Origin: Pseudomonadota bacterium | GTDB taxonomy: Bacteria > Pseudomonadota > Gammaproteobacteria > Pseudomonadales > Oceanobacteraceae | Direction: 5' to 3' | Length of the DNA: 64,000 nt | Assembly: GCA_030145845.1 (NCBI GenBank) | Contig: JAIXHJ010000006.1 | Location: 62,001 to 126,000 of the forward strand | Shown here: positions 34,854 to 43,444 of the stretch, piece after piece | Layout: every line of letters starts with the position of its first letter | Numbering within the stretch: position 1 is the stretch's first letter | Notes under the pieces: generated by a model | Seen by the model: the letters and a program-made list of their open reading frames with translations, nothing else | What the model was told of the DNA's origin: nothing | Databases searched by the model: none | Position numbers and translations under genes: made by a program

Positions 34854-36126
34854 CCACCGTCGGTGCCGCTGTGGCGGCGCTGACGACCACCCGGTTGCGG
34901 CCTTTGGCTTTGGCCGCGTACAGCATGCGGTCGGCTTCACTCAGCAGGCAATCAGTACTGCTGCCGTCAGTCGCCGTCAGCGCAGCGATGCCCATGCTGA
35001 CGGTCACCACCCCGGCCGGCGAATGCTGATGTGGCACCGCCAGATCTTCAACCGCCTGACGTGCTTTTTCCATCAGAGCCGCCGCTTCCTGTGCCGGGGT
35101 ATCCGGCAACAGCAGAACAAATTCTTCTCCCCCGTAACGGGCGCAGACATCTCCCGGACGCTGACAGAAAGCCGCCAGTGTCTGTGCCACCTGGCGCAGA
35201 CACTGATCGCCCCGCTGATGACCATAACTGTCGTTAAAATCCTTGAAGAGATCGATGTCGGCCATCACCATCGACACCGGAGCCTGATTGCGCTGACAGC
35301 GGCGCCATTCACTTCCGGCCTGCTCTTCAAAATAACGGCGGTTGGCAATGCCGGTCAGGGCATCCGTGGTGGATAAATAATGCAGTTTGCCGGTCAGATA
35401 CTGCAACCGTTCCGCTTCCAGTGCCAGCAGGCGGTTTTTCAGAAAGTCGCTGCGGGCCGCACTTTCCGTCATAAAGGCCATATAACCACCCATTACAATC
35501 AGCAGCAGCCAGAACAGAATAAACACCGGAATAAAAAAGTGTACCAGATGCGCAATTTCATTCTGCCCGGTACGGCTTTCTGTCACCAGCAGGGTGGCGA
35601 TGTAACAGGACAGCAGCAATACCGATACCAGCATCACTGCCCGGTAACTGAGACGCAGCGCCACCATGGTAAAGACCTGTATCGGTATCAGACCGAAATG
35701 GTAGGTATATTTCAGTTCACCTGGAATCATGCAGATAAATGCAATAATCGACAGGCCGGCAATCAAAATACCCCCCGCGGCAAATAAAACCATATACTCA
35801 TTCAGCGATGAGCGTGGTACCCACCAGATAAAAAAAAGAAAACTCAGGCTCAGCAACAGACGCACGAGAAATATAACCGGCCCGTTATCTCCCCCGAGAT
35901 AAAAGTCCGTCCAGGAAAAAGCCAGGTAAAACAGCAGACCACCAATCAGTATTTTCCGGTCAATATCGAGAAAACGCTGATTTCTGTGCGCGATATACTG
36001 GTCTTCCAGCGGTGCCGGAAAACTGAGCCGGCTGTGCCCGCCGGCAAGAATTGCCGACAGAATATTGATCTGATCTTCAGCTCGTTTTAAGGTGTCGCTC
36101 TGTTGTAAAAAACTGAATTCTGGCAC
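34846..36126 (-). CDS. Membrane diguanylate cyclase (GGDEF)
   Basis: 426 residues. After a ~60-residue cytoplasmic head, about six membrane helices (~62-240, e.g. ILIGGLLFYLAFSWTDFYLG, PVIFLVRLLLSLSFLFFIWWV) lead through a linker to a GGDEF domain (~255-415). STTDALTGIANRRYF begins it, and the active site GGEEF has an RPGD inhibitory site five residues upstream, so it should be an active, feedback-controlled c-di-GMP synthase. The membrane part probably senses a signal. It is divergent from cysK, with 133 bp between. Confidence 0.92.
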   Translation of the reverse strand: MPEFSFLQQSDTLKRAEDQINILSAILAGGHSRLSFPAPLEDQYIAHRNQRFLDIDRKILIGGLLFYLAFSWTDFYLGGDNGPVIFLVRLLLSLSFLFFIWWVPRSSLNEYMVLFAAGGILIAGLSIIAFICMIPGELKYTYHFGLIPIQVFTMVALRLSYRAVMLVSVLLLSCYIATLLVTESRTGQNEIAHLVHFFIPVFILFWLLLIVMGGYMAFMTESAARSDFLKNRLLALEAERLQYLTGKLHYLSTTDALTGIANRRYFEEQAGSEWRRCQRNQAPVSMVMADIDLFKDFNDSYGHQRGDQCLRQVAQTLAAFCQRPGDVCARYGGEEFVLLLPDTPAQEAAALMEKARQAVEDLAVPHQHSPAGVVTVSMGIAALTATDGSSTDCLLSEADRMLYAAKAKGRNRVVVSAATAAPTVVS

Positions 36127-36181
36127 CGGCTCTCCCCGATCTGCTTACCACCAGCAATTCCCGCTCAGGCAGTCTGATGTT

Positions 36182-36244
36182 CTTATCCATCCATAAGACA
36201 CTGCAATCCGCCTGCAGACAATATCCGGACGCGCCGGTTTTTTT
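36182..36244 (+). promoter_or_regulatory. Hairpin-rich cysK leader
   Basis: Three consecutive inverted repeats lie just upstream of cysK: TCTTAT/ATAAGA (36182-36187, 36194-36199), CTGCA/TGCAG (36202-36206, 36214-36218) and CCGG/CCGG (36226-36229, 36235-36238) followed by six T. The last resembles a weak terminator ending 15 bp before the start codon, so attenuation or an operator is possible. Confidence 0.35.
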
Positions 36245-36259
36245 ATATGAGAGGCACGA

Positions 36260-37207
36260 ATGAAAGTTTACGAAGATATCAGCCAGTCCATCGGTAACAC
36301 CCCCCTGGTGCGTATCCGCCATATTACTGACCACCCGGCCATTTACGCCAAACTGGAAAACCGCAATCCGGCCCACTCGGTCAAATGCCGTATCGGCGCC
36401 AATATGATCTGGCAGGCGGAGCAGGATGGTCTGTTGCGTCCGGGCATGGAGATTGTGGAACCAACCAGTGGTAACACAGGTATTGCCCTGTCCTTTGTTG
36501 GTGCGGCACGCGGCTATAAAGTCACCCTGACCATGCCGGAAACCATGAGCGCTGAACGCCGTAAAGTCATGCAGGCACTGGGCGCCAATCTGGTTCTGAC
36601 CGAGGGTGCCAAAGGGATGAAGGGCGCGGTGGAAGCGGCAGAAGCCCTGCTCGCAGAAGCACCGCAGCAGCGCATTATGCTGCAGCAGTTCAATAACCCG
36701 GCCAACCCGGCTATCCACGAAAAAACCACCGGGCCGGAAATCTGGGCAGACACCGACGGCGAAGTGGATGCCATTGTTGCCGGCGTCGGTACCGGTGGCA
36801 CCATCAGCGGCATCGCCCGCTATCTGAAAAAGCAGAAGGCCATCACTGCCGTCGCCGTGGAACCGTCAGCCTCCCCGATTATCAGCCAGAAACTGGCCGG
36901 TGAGGAACTGACCCCCGGACCGCACAAAATTCAGGGCATCGGTGCTAACTTTATTCCCGGTAACCTCGACCTGGACCTGCTTGACCGGGTTGAACAGGTG
37001 GACAATGACGATGCCATGGCCATGGCGCATCAGCTGATGTCGAAGGAAGGCATTCTCGCCGGCATTTCCTGTGGCGCGGCCATGGTGGCAGCACTGCGCC
37101 TGGCTGCCGAGCCGGAATTTGCCGATAAGAAGATCGTGGTGATTCTGCCGGATTCCGGTGAACGCTACCTCACCTCACCGCTGTTTGAAGGTTTTTTTGA
37201 CCAATAA
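36260..37207 (+). CDS. cysK: Cysteine synthase (O-acetylserine sulfhydrylase)
   Basis: 315 residues. PLP enzyme of fold type [13 protein letters not shown] holds the Schiff-base Lys, [13 protein letters not shown] is the phosphate/carboxylate loop and [16 protein letters not shown] binds the PLP phosphate. Length and the IGNTPLVRI start fit CysK better than the shorter CysM. It makes cysteine from O-acetylserine and sulfide. A good ribosome-binding site (GAGAGGCACGA) precedes the ATG. It overlaps alkB by 11 bp. Confidence 0.94.
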   Translation: MKVYEDISQSIGNTPLVRIRHITDHPAIYAKLENRNPAHSVKCRIGANMIWQAEQDGLLRPGMEIVEPTSGNTGIALSFVGAARGYKVTLTMPETMSAERRKVMQALGANLVLTEGAKGMKGAVEAAEALLAEAPQQRIMLQQFNNPANPAIHEKTTGPEIWADTDGEVDAIVAGVGTGGTISGIARYLKKQKAITAVAVEPSASPIISQKLAGEELTPGPHKIQGIGANFIPGNLDLDLLDRVEQVDNDDAMAMAHQLMSKEGILAGISCGAAMVAALRLAAEPEFADKKIVVILPDSGERYLTSPLFEGFFDQ

Positions 37208-37814
37208 CCGCGCATCCGCCTGGCTGGCTCCGGCCAGCCGGCCGCAGACCCTGCTGGATGGCGATCTGGATTTTTATCCGCACGCCATCCACCAGCCTGA
37301 GCGGCTGTTCCGTCAGCTGCTGGACGAAATTCCCTGGCAACAGGGCAGCATCAGCCTGTACGGTAAACGCCACCCCATTCCCCGCCTGCAATGCTGGATG
37401 GCCGATCCCGGTCTGGATTACCGCTATTCCGGTGAAAACCTGACCGCCACAGCCTGGACCAGCACACTGGCGCAGCTGCGCGCTGAACTCAATCAGCGTT
37501 TTGATCTGCGGCTTAATTCCGTGCTCTGTAATCTTTACCGCGACGGTAACGACAGCATGGGCTGGCACGCAGACAATGAACCCGAACTCGGCCCCCGCGC
37601 GCGTATTCTGTCGCTGACGCTGGGCAGCGAACGGGATTTTGCCCTGCGCCGCAGTGGCGAGAGCCGTCAGGCCGGTCTGTTAGCACTGCCGGACGGCAGT
37701 CTGCTGGATATGAAGCCCGGCATGCAGCAGCGCTGGCAGCACGCGGTACCGAAACGGAAACGACTGACCGGCGCCCGCATTAATCTGACCTTCCGCTGCA
37801 TCCTGCCGGTCTGA
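37197..37814 (+). CDS. AlkB-family 2-oxoglutarate/Fe(II) dioxygenase
   Basis: 205 residues from TTG 37197, chosen because GAAGG lies five bases upstream; a GTG at 37158 would add 13 residues inside cysK. The AlkB motifs are present: [22 protein letters not shown] (HxD iron ligands), [14 protein letters not shown], and a second His in [11 protein letters not shown] followed by RINLTFR (Arg binding 2-oxoglutarate). It resembles the short ALKBH2/3-like bacterial forms and likely repairs alkylated DNA or RNA bases by oxidation. It is coupled to cysK by overlap. Confidence 0.88.
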   Translation: MTNNRASAWLAPASRPQTLLDGDLDFYPHAIHQPERLFRQLLDEIPWQQGSISLYGKRHPIPRLQCWMADPGLDYRYSGENLTATAWTSTLAQLRAELNQRFDLRLNSVLCNLYRDGNDSMGWHADNEPELGPRARILSLTLGSERDFALRRSGESRQAGLLALPDGSLLDMKPGMQQRWQHAVPKRKRLTGARINLTFRCILPV

Positions 37815-37820
37815 CTGACA

Positions 37821-38819
37821 TCAGCGTGCAATCACCGATTCAATGCGGAACATGATTACCGGCGTGGTTTCATAATCTTTGTCGTTGTCCCAGATAAATT
37901 CCGGCGACAGTTCGGCGTATACCCAGTCGCTGTATACCAGCCGCCGGAAGCGCAGCGCGGCATAGTAATAACCGAAGGTCGCGCCGTTCTCGGTGTCGCC
38001 CGAGGCGCCGGCAACGTAAGCCATGGCCGTTTTCCGCGTCAGTTCATGATAGAGGCCCGCGCTGTAAGAAAGATCAAAGTAGCCGTCATTGAGCAGATAT
38101 TCGGCCTTGGCCTTAACCCGGAACAGCTTTTCAATATTCAGCGGATAGTCCATGCGCAGGCGGGTTTCTTCGCCCCAGCCATCCACTGAATAATAATAAA
38201 AGCTCTGGGTCATGCGCATTTCCCAGTCAGAAAGATAGGCATAACGGCGGGCCCGGAAACGGATAAAGGGATCCGGCGGAATACCCCAGCGGATGCCGGC
38301 ATCTAGGTTGGTTTTCCACTGCTCCGTTTCGTTGATAATAAACCGCAGGGCCGCGGTGTAATCCACATTCTCCACACTCTCGATCGGATCGGATTCACGC
38401 ACGTCGTCATCGTCTTCTTCCGAGTCGAGCAGCAGGTTGAGCCGTTCGTTGGTGTTCGGCAGCACCACTTTCACACTCAGACCGAACTTGTAATCCACCG
38501 GGTCACCCAGCACCCGGCGGGTATAGAACGACAGTTTGGCGCGGCTGCCGCGCACATCATCCTCAGTGATTTCTTCACTGAAAAAGGAGTCAACAAAAAA
38601 CGAATCAATATTGCCCGAGACACGGTCAAGATAACGCGCCAGCCAGTCTTTGGAGCGGTCGATCATCGCGGGCGAAACCTGGGTTTCCTGGCTGTAACCA
38701 CGATCTTCCTGTGCGTCAGGAAACGGCAGATAGCTGTCGCCTTTCAGCATGGGCTCGGGTTCCAGCGCCAGCGCTGTGATGCTGAACAGCAGCAGAAGCC
38801 ATCCCGGGCTTGTCCGCAT
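37821..38819 (-). CDS. Probable outer-membrane beta-barrel protein
   Basis: 332 residues with a signal peptide (MRTSPGWLLLLFSITALA). The rest is rich in aromatic and alternating residues (FIRFRARRYAYLSDWEMRMTQ, YYYAALRFRRLVYSDWVYAEL), with an acidic loop (LLDSEEDDDDVRESD). It ends FRIESVIAR, so lacks the usual C-terminal aromatic. Beta-strand repeats suggest an outer-membrane protein; no family is recognised. It is convergent with alkB, 6 bp apart, and lies downstream of fieF, possibly in one transcript. Confidence 0.7.
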   Translation of the reverse strand: MRTSPGWLLLLFSITALALEPEPMLKGDSYLPFPDAQEDRGYSQETQVSPAMIDRSKDWLARYLDRVSGNIDSFFVDSFFSEEITEDDVRGSRAKLSFYTRRVLGDPVDYKFGLSVKVVLPNTNERLNLLLDSEEDDDDVRESDPIESVENVDYTAALRFIINETEQWKTNLDAGIRWGIPPDPFIRFRARRYAYLSDWEMRMTQSFYYYSVDGWGEETRLRMDYPLNIEKLFRVKAKAEYLLNDGYFDLSYSAGLYHELTRKTAMAYVAGASGDTENGATFGYYYAALRFRRLVYSDWVYAELSPEFIWDNDKDYETTPVIMFRIESVIAR

Positions 38820-38824
38820 TCTGC

Positions 38825-39691
38825 TTACACCGGATCGTGGTGAACGATGATTTCTGCGCGCGGGAAGCGGGCCAGAATGGCACGTTCAACCTCATTACCA
38901 ATGGCATGGGCCGAACGCAGGGGCTGGTCGCCGTCCAGATCCAGATGGATCTGGATAAACTGAATCGCCCCGGCCTGACGGGTCTTCATATCGTGGAAAC
39001 CACGCACCCCCGGACAGGCAGAAATCAGCGCCTTCAGCTCTTCCTCTTCGTCTTCCGGCATGGCCTTATCCATCAGCACTTCCAGTGCATCGCGGACAAT
39101 CCCGTACACGCTGTACAGCAGTACCAGGGCAATCCCCAGCGCCACCACAGGGTCCAGCCAGTTCACATCCCAGTAGGCCGCCAGCAGCGCCACCACCACG
39201 GCAGCACTGGTGAGGATATCGCCGTAGTAATGCGCAGAATCCGCTTTGATCGCCAGCGAACGGGTTTTACGGTAAACCCAGCGCTGATAGGCCACCAGCA
39301 GCGAGGTCATGATCACCGAGAACACCATCACCGCGATACTTTCATCCAGCGATGTCAGCGCCTGTGGATGCAGCAGACGGTCAACCACGTGCAGCAGCAG
39401 GAAGGTGGCAGAACCGAGAATAAAGGCCGACTGAATCAGCGCCGCCAGACCTTCGGCTTTGGTATGGCCGAACGGGTGATCATCGTCCGCCGGCATCAGC
39501 GCATAACGGATGGCAAAGTAATTCACCACCGATGCGGCAATATCCATCAGCGAATCAAGCAAAGAGGACAGGACACTGGACGAGTCACTGATACTCCAGG
39601 CAAACACTTTGGCCAGCAGAAGGATGGTAGCGGTGGCGATAGAAGCCGTGGCAGCGCGCTTGATCAGTACGGAGTCAGGTGTCGTCGTCAT
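38825..39691 (-). CDS. fieF: Cation diffusion facilitator (FieF-like)
   Basis: 288 residues, six membrane helices then a cytoplasmic ZT-dimer domain. The transport-site residues are in DSLMDIAASVVNYFAIRYALMPADDDHPFGHTKAE and HYYGD (DxxxD and HxxxD, as in FieF/YiiP). The C-terminal domain includes HDMKTRQAGAIQFIQIHLDLDG and ends HHDPV. It exports Zn(II) and/or Fe(II) against protons in the inner membrane. It ends 5 bp before the outer-membrane protein gene. Confidence 0.9.
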   Translation of the reverse strand: MTTTPDSVLIKRAATASIATATILLLAKVFAWSISDSSSVLSSLLDSLMDIAASVVNYFAIRYALMPADDDHPFGHTKAEGLAALIQSAFILGSATFLLLHVVDRLLHPQALTSLDESIAVMVFSVIMTSLLVAYQRWVYRKTRSLAIKADSAHYYGDILTSAAVVVALLAAYWDVNWLDPVVALGIALVLLYSVYGIVRDALEVLMDKAMPEDEEEELKALISACPGVRGFHDMKTRQAGAIQFIQIHLDLDGDQPLRSAHAIGNEVERAILARFPRAEIIVHHDPV

Positions 39692-39953
39692 TGCTCAGAA
39701 ATAAACACAGTCGGGAAAGGCATGATTATGTCAGATTAGCAGCGGTTGTTCAGTCTTTCTGCCGTATACTGCGCAATACATGACACAGATTCAGGCAGCA
39801 GCGGCCGCTCAGCGCGGTTCTGACCGGCGCTGGTGTTATTATCCTTTACTAACAGGGGTATTAACTGCAGAATCTGGCCACAAATCAACCAGAAGCGGCC
39901 GTACCCGGTCATGATGATCAGGCTTCTGCCTGTCTGTATCAGGAAACCTTCCA

Positions 39954-40823
39954 ATGACAATCCGCCATGCACTTGTTGTGGACGATTCCAAGTCCGCCCG
40001 AATGATGCTGCAGCGCCTGCTGAGTAAAATGAATGTTGAATCTGAAGCGGTGGAAAATGCCGAAGAAGCCCTCAGATTCCTGCAGAACAAACAGCCTGAC
40101 GTCATCTTTATGGATCATATGATGCCCGGTATGGACGGTCTGGAAGCCACACAGATGATCAAATCCAACCCCCTGACGGCGGCCATTCCGACCATCATGT
40201 ACACCTCAAAAGAGGACCGTGAATATCACCAGATGGCACTGTCCCACGGTGCTCAGGGCGTACTGGCCAAACCCGCCAGCCAGGATGCCATTATGGCAGT
40301 CATCCAGTCGCTGGACGAACCGGCGGCCAATGACGACAACAGTGCTCCGGCTGCCCAGATTCCGCTGATCGAGATCGATAAACTGATTGAGAAACGTCTG
40401 AAAGACGTTATCAGCGAAGCCCGCGCGGAAATTTCTGCTGCGGTCGACAGTGCCACCCACCAGCTGCAGCAGACCCAGAACAGTCAGCTGGAACTGATGC
40501 AGACCCGCCTGTCGCAGAAACAGGAAGCGTTTCAGTATGATGTCCGCGCCCAGCTGTCAGAACAGGAACTGTTCCAGAAAACCCGCCAGCAGAACCAGCG
40601 GCTGGCGGTGGCGGTCGCCGACAAAATGGTGAAGAAAAGTGCCGACGACCTGATTACCATCATCCGCACCAGCCAGACCTCTGTGGAAGCGGACCTGGCC
40701 TCTTTACGCGAACAGCTGAGCAAAGACATCGCCCGCCGCAGTAACCGGGCGCTGATCACAGGTCTGGCCGGTGGTGCCATCCTCGGTGGCCTGATCGGCG
40801 TTGCCGCCGTTCTGTTCCTGTAA
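39954..40823 (+). CDS. Response regulator with C-terminal membrane anchor
   Basis: 289 residues. The receiver (~1-118) has VVDDSKSARMML, the phospho-acceptor Asp in VIFMDHMMPGMDGLEA, Thr/Ser in IMYTSKED and Lys in VLAKPAS, so it should be phosphorylatable. A linker (~120-135) is followed by a long Gln- and Glu-rich coiled coil (~135-255), and the last ~25 residues form a hydrophobic, glycine-rich helix (ALITGLAGGAILGGLIGVAAVLFL). No DNA-binding or enzyme domain is visible. Membrane anchoring of a receiver is unusual; it may act as a phosphorylation-dependent scaffold. A good ribosome-binding site (GGAAACC) precedes the ATG. Confidence 0.85.
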   Translation: MTIRHALVVDDSKSARMMLQRLLSKMNVESEAVENAEEALRFLQNKQPDVIFMDHMMPGMDGLEATQMIKSNPLTAAIPTIMYTSKEDREYHQMALSHGAQGVLAKPASQDAIMAVIQSLDEPAANDDNSAPAAQIPLIEIDKLIEKRLKDVISEARAEISAAVDSATHQLQQTQNSQLELMQTRLSQKQEAFQYDVRAQLSEQELFQKTRQQNQRLAVAVADKMVKKSADDLITIIRTSQTSVEADLASLREQLSKDIARRSNRALITGLAGGAILGGLIGVAAVLFL

Positions 40824-40950
40824 TCCGCCGCCCTGCAGCCGGCCTCTGCGGCCGGCTCATGGCGCAGCAGTACCTTCCTTTGTCCTTCACGCCTGTTAAA
40901 CTTGCCCCTCTCACCCGACCCCAATAATAAGTACGATCAGGGATACGATA

Positions 40951-41745
40951 ATGATCAGAACCATTGTGACCGTTTTGACGGTTATTACTCTTACCGGCTG
41001 CGCGGCGGCTACCCCATTGCTGGTTGCCGAAGCCGGCGGCCATAAACTGGCGCGCCACGAAGAAGACATCAAAGTCCGCGCGGCAGCAGCCCTGGCTGAC
41101 GAGCCGGATCTGCTTACCTATTCAGTCCAGGCCATCAGCCGCGGCAAAACCGACGAAGCCGCCGCCACCTATATGAAGGGCTACAACGACCCGGATTACA
41201 GCCGCAATATGAAATCGCTGGCGCTGTATCAGATTGCCCTGCTGTATATGAACCGTTTCAGTGATCAGCGTGACGACCAGAAAGCCCTGCAATACCTGCA
41301 GCAGCACCGCCGTGAATTTCCGGATTCCCGCCTGCAGGACAGGATTCTGCAGCGTATGGCGCTGATCAGGGAACGGCAGCAGGAACCCGTGCAGCTCAGT
41401 GCCAGCCAGCTGCTGAAACAGGCGGACAGAAACCAGCTGCTGGCCCAGGATACGATTCCGTTTGATGCCGAACTGACCCCGATGAGCGAGCGCGCCATTA
41501 CTCAGGGCCGGGTGGCCGACGCCGAAACTGTGTATCTGATTCTGTACAGCAACACCGCGTCTTCCGATGAAATGCGTGCCAAAGCGCTGTACCAGCTGGG
41601 CCTGATTTATATGAGCCCGTATAACCAGGCGGGTAATAATCAGAAAGCACTCGCTTACTTCCGCAAGATAACGGCCGAGTTTCCCGCCACCTCAGTAGCG
41701 GGTAAAAGTGAACAACGGATTGTGGCGCTGATTAACCGCCAGTAA
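40951..41745 (+). CDS. Repeat-containing lipoprotein of unknown function
   Basis: 264 residues with lipobox LTGC at about residue 17. Two similar modules are visible: one containing ALYQIALLYMNRFSDQRDDQKALQYLQQHRREFPDSR and a second containing ALYQLGLIYMSPYNQAGNNQKALAYFRKITAEFPATS. These look like Sel1/TPR-type helical repeats, as in YbgF-like envelope proteins. It probably mediates protein contacts in the envelope. It follows the anchored response regulator by 127 bp, with a GC-rich hairpin (40837-40857) without a T-run between them. Confidence 0.72.
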   Translation: MIRTIVTVLTVITLTGCAAATPLLVAEAGGHKLARHEEDIKVRAAAALADEPDLLTYSVQAISRGKTDEAAATYMKGYNDPDYSRNMKSLALYQIALLYMNRFSDQRDDQKALQYLQQHRREFPDSRLQDRILQRMALIRERQQEPVQLSASQLLKQADRNQLLAQDTIPFDAELTPMSERAITQGRVADAETVYLILYSNTASSDEMRAKALYQLGLIYMSPYNQAGNNQKALAYFRKITAEFPATSVAGKSEQRIVALINRQ

Positions 41746-41819
41746 CCGCAAAAAGGCCGGGAATACCGCACAGCTGTCCCACAAATTTTTATTTAAACTT
41801 TTGTGAAAAATCCCAGTCC

Positions 41820-42223
41820 CCTTATCCTCACAGAGGGGACTTACCCCTCTCGCCGGACGGGCGCAATCCTGACCGCCATGGATGGCGGAAATGCCTGTTT
41901 TGCAGGAGTAAAAACAGGCGCGCTGTCTGGCTCGTTTATCCGATTCACAACCAGGTTGAATGTCATGTCGTTCACCAGCATTCAGCGACAGAGTGGTATT
42001 GAAAAACGGCGTCAAGGCTGCCACTCCTTCGCCTCTGGGAGCGCCGGAATGAATGATGATTTTTCCGGCCCGCCGGGCATGGATGCCCGGCGAGCGCGCA
42101 GCGACAGGGATGTCGCATGGACGCGTGGCCAGGAAAAATCGAGAGAATGAGGGTCACGCTCCAGAAAGCGAAAAGCTGGGGTCCGCCCGCCGGCAAGGGG
42201 ATAAGTTCCCCTGCGAGGCATTG
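41820..42223. repeat. Hairpin-rich non-coding element with terminal inverted repeats
   Basis: This gene-free stretch contains: a left end (AGGGGACTTA then CCCCTCT then CGCCGGACGGGCGC, 41834-41864) that matches, on the opposite strand, the right end (42181-42215); perfect hairpins at 41873-41888 (6 bp, loop TGGA), 41893-41919 (9 bp, loop GCAGGAGTA), 42072-42091 (8 bp, loop TGGA) and 42101-42116 (6 bp, loop GGGA); and a 7-bp GCCGGAA/TTCCGGC stem spanning 42042-42069. All short loops show GGA on the + strand only. No open reading frame is convincing. It is either a CsrA/RsmA-binding RNA or a dispersed repeat of the REP/MITE kind. Confidence 0.6.
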
Positions 42224-42322
42224 GGCGTTGCGGATGTAAACGTCGTCTACAGAAAACAGATTTCGTTAAAACTGTGGAACATCAGTGGGCAATACCGGCC
42301 TTTTTGCTGTGCAGCCTGCACC

Positions 42323-43444
42323 TCAGGAAGGCCACCAGTTTATATCTTCGTCTTCATCCTCATCATCGACGCAATCCTGAAAGTCACTGCTGCTGTCGTC
42401 ATGACAGACGATGCTTTGCAGGACAATATCATCATCCGCGTCCACATAACCTTTCAGCAGCAGATACTGATCGTCACTGATGTAATCGTTCATCCGGGTG
42501 CAGAGGCTGTAACTCGTGCAGTCGAGCTGGGCGGAGGAATCATAAAGGTCAATATAACCACCACTGCTGCTGTCCAGACCGCTGCCACGCAGTACAAACA
42601 GGAAGGTATAAGAACTGCCGAAATATTCATCCGGGGATGAATCATCGTTCTGCAGTTCTGCCGCGGTAATGTTGCCGCCATTGGAGACGGTTTTATAAAC
42701 ATCGATATCGGAGCGGTAACCCCAGACTGGGGAAAAACCCTCAATACCGTCCTGCAGACGCAGTAACTCATAATCGTCGGAATTATTGACCTTGAACAGC
42801 AGACACAGCTGCGGCGTGGAAAAATTACAGTCACTGAGGAAATAGGCAACCCGCCAGGATTCCTCACTGGTGCCTTCACAGTTACTTTCAAAATCATCGC
42901 CATCAACCGCAGTACAGATAATGGACGATACCGTCAGCTCGTCTGCGCTGGCACTGAATTCCACCTGTGCCACCTGCTGGGCCGCCAGAATGGTTTCCAG
43001 ATCGGCGCAGTAATCGCCACAGCTGAACGATTTTTCCCCGGCCAGTGAAAAGGTGTCGTCATCCAGTTGCTGCAGAATGCCGGAGTCGGTATAGAGATTC
43101 AGCGTGAAACTGTTTTCATCGGAGCTGACCGCTGCCTGCGCATCAATGGCAGAAAAAGAATAGGATTCCGGATCACCGTCATCATCAAATGAGGTCACCA
43201 CGGTAACCTGATAGGTGTAGCCCCATGCAAAGGAGGAAAAGCCACTGAAGGAATCGGTCCAGGTTTCATAGTCATCCGCAGTATCCTCTTTCACGCGGAA
43301 ACACAGGCTTGCTTCATCTTCGTCACAGGGGACTTTATAAAAATCAACGTACAGCGTTTCTTCTTCGTCATCCCAGTTACGCCCCAGCTGACAACCCGAA
43401 ATGGCGGTCAGACAGCAAGCAAGCAATACCCAGCGTAAAATCAT
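42323..43444 (-). CDS. Lipoprotein with two DUF4377-like repeats
   Basis: 373 residues, very acidic. Lipobox SGC at about residue 18. Two copies of a module are visible: DEASLCFRVKE..W..SFSGFSSFAWGYTYQVTV and TPQLCLLFKVNN..L..GIEGFSPVWGYRSDIDV; this L-C-x-x-V ... I-x-G-F-x-x-x-x-G-Y pattern is that of DUF4377. The C-terminus ends in an Asp/Glu-rich tail (ending NWWPS). The function is unknown. Its start overlaps the stop of the acyltransferase gene upstream (ATGA), so they are coupled. Confidence 0.7.
   Translation of the reverse strand: MILRWVLLACCLTAISGCQLGRNWDDEEETLYVDFYKVPCDEDEASLCFRVKEDTADDYETWTDSFSGFSSFAWGYTYQVTVVTSFDDDGDPESYSFSAIDAQAAVSSDENSFTLNLYTDSGILQQLDDDTFSLAGEKSFSCGDYCADLETILAAQQVAQVEFSASADELTVSSIICTAVDGDDFESNCEGTSEESWRVAYFLSDCNFSTPQLCLLFKVNNSDDYELLRLQDGIEGFSPVWGYRSDIDVYKTVSNGGNITAAELQNDDSSPDEYFGSSYTFLFVLRGSGLDSSSGGYIDLYDSSAQLDCTSYSLCTRMNDYISDDQYLLLKGYVDADDDIVLQSIVCHDDSSSDFQDCVDDEDEDEDINWWPS

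Noticed and set aside
40837-40857. Hairpin after the anchored response regulator as a terminator
   Set aside because: An 8-bp GC stem but no T-run on either side.
41972-42221. Small minus-strand frames in the hairpin element
   Set aside because: They cross the hairpins, lack start signals and show no protein-like composition.
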